From assembly GCA_025963955.1 (NCBI GenBank), contig JAOPZU010000590.1, forward strand, positions 1 through 5,900: DNA of 5,900 nt. Direction: 5' to 3'. The stretch's first letter is position 1. The number at the start of each line of letters is the position of its first letter. The stretch comes from Solirubrobacterales bacterium (GTDB lineage Bacteria > Actinomycetota > Thermoleophilia > Solirubrobacterales > Solirubrobacteraceae). Below are positions 5,553 to 5,900 of this stretch, piece after piece. The notes under the pieces are model-generated. The model made no database searches, was not told where the DNA came from, and was given only the letters and a program-made list of their open reading frames with translations. The translations under genes and the position numbers were made by a program.

Positions 5553-5578
5553 GTCGTCGATGGTACCGGCCGGACCGC

Positions 5579-5634
5579 GGCGCCTTTGCGCCCAACGGAC
5601 CAGGTCGCACGGCCGTTCTCGTGTCGTGGCGACA
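5579..5634. other. Gap with two small hairpins upstream of the dehydrogenase gene
   Basis: The 100 bases between the NTF2-like gene stop (5653) and the dehydrogenase ATG (5552) hold two short inverted repeats. One is TGTCG (5622-5626)/CGACA (5630-5634) with loop TGG. The other is GGCGC (5579-5583)/GCGCC (5588-5592) with a 4-base loop. Either could be a weak terminator or part of the leader. No convincing -35/-10 pair is visible. At this GC content 5-bp stems arise easily by chance. Confidence 0.25.
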
Positions 5635-5652
5635 GATGCCCGGGGGCCGCGC

Positions 5653-5900
5653 TCAGGCGATCTGCGTGCCCGGCGCGGGCTCCGCCGACCCGGGCGCCCC
5701 GGGGGCCGGCAGCTCGTCCAGGCGGTACCAGTCGGTGATGTGCCCGTCGCGCACCCGGATGACGCTGCGGGCGCTGCCGCCCGCGCCGCCGGCGCAGTCC
5801 CCGCCGCGCCGCTCGGTCAGCGTGAAGGTGACGATCGTGTATCCCGCCGGCGCGTGCTCGAGCTTCGTCGCGCGGGCGCCGCACGGGAAGGCCGCGTTGA
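5653..5900 (-). CDS. NTF2/SnoaL-like domain protein, 3' part only
   Basis: A - strand frame open from the right edge to TGA at 5655-5653, 81 complete codons visible, with the start outside the window. The strand SVIRVRDGHITDWYRLDEL is typical of the last two beta strands of NTF2-like/SnoaL-like folds (VRDGxIxxW). Upstream are AAFPCGARATKLE and GYTIVTFTLTERRGG, which look like earlier strands of the same cone fold. A low-complexity Pro/Gly/Ala tail of about 20 residues ends the protein. Such domains bind small molecules or act as epoxide hydrolases, isomerases or accessory domains; nothing visible decides which. It is on the same strand as the dehydrogenase gene, 100 bases upstream of it, so co-transcription is possible but not shown. 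Confidence 0.7.
   Translation of the reverse strand, partial: NAAFPCGARATKLEHAPAGYTIVTFTLTERRGGDCAGGAGGSARSVIRVRDGHITDWYRLDELPAPGAPGSAEPAPGTQIA

Noticed and set aside
5622..5634. TGTCG-TGG-CGACA hairpin as a third copy of the palindromic element.
   Set aside because: Core, loop length and outer arms all differ from the two true copies.

Overview
The window is very GC-rich chromosomal DNA with almost every third codon position G or C. The gene set is a wax-ester/diacylglycerol acyltransferase, a thiolase, a medium/short-chain-type acyl-CoA dehydrogenase, a zincin-like metallopeptidase and a stand-alone AbiEi/DUF559-type protein. Together these suggest a high-GC actinobacterium, possibly of the Thermoleophilia/Solirubrobacterales kind. 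The taxonomy is inference; there is no rRNA or marker gene here.

Layout from left to right: (1) the 3' part of a WS/DGAT acyltransferase gene on the + strand, ending at 1129; (2) a short convergent gap with a GC-only hairpin; (3) a complete thiolase gene on the - strand, 2401 to 1235; (4) a 287-base divergent intergenic region, 2402-2688, holding a 22-bp direct repeat pair and a 43-bp palindrome; (5) a + strand gene, 2689-3615, for a winged-helix plus DUF559 (PD-(D/E)xK-like) protein, with a second palindrome of identical geometry over its stop codon; (6) a short hexanucleotide repeat in the convergent gap; (7) a - strand gene for a membrane-anchored zincin-like metallopeptidase, 4297 to 3668; (8) a gap in which the start region of that peptidase gene is duplicated, creating a 19-codon upstream ORF and a hairpin; (9) a complete acyl-CoA dehydrogenase gene on the - strand, 5552 to 4395; (10) the 3' end of a - strand gene for an NTF2/SnoaL-like protein running off the right edge.

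The acyltransferase, thiolase and acyl-CoA dehydrogenase all act on acyl-CoA: neutral-lipid synthesis, thiolytic cleavage or condensation, and alpha,beta-dehydrogenation. They are not one operon, since the first two converge and the third is separated by unrelated genes, so joint regulation is not shown. The genetically unusual part is 2402-4380. The DUF559-type gene is bracketed by two palindromes sharing the exact plan GTGGC-N8-GTCGCG-N5-CGCGAC-N8-GCCAC, and the peptidase gene follows a duplicated start region. These are the best candidates for something undescribed.
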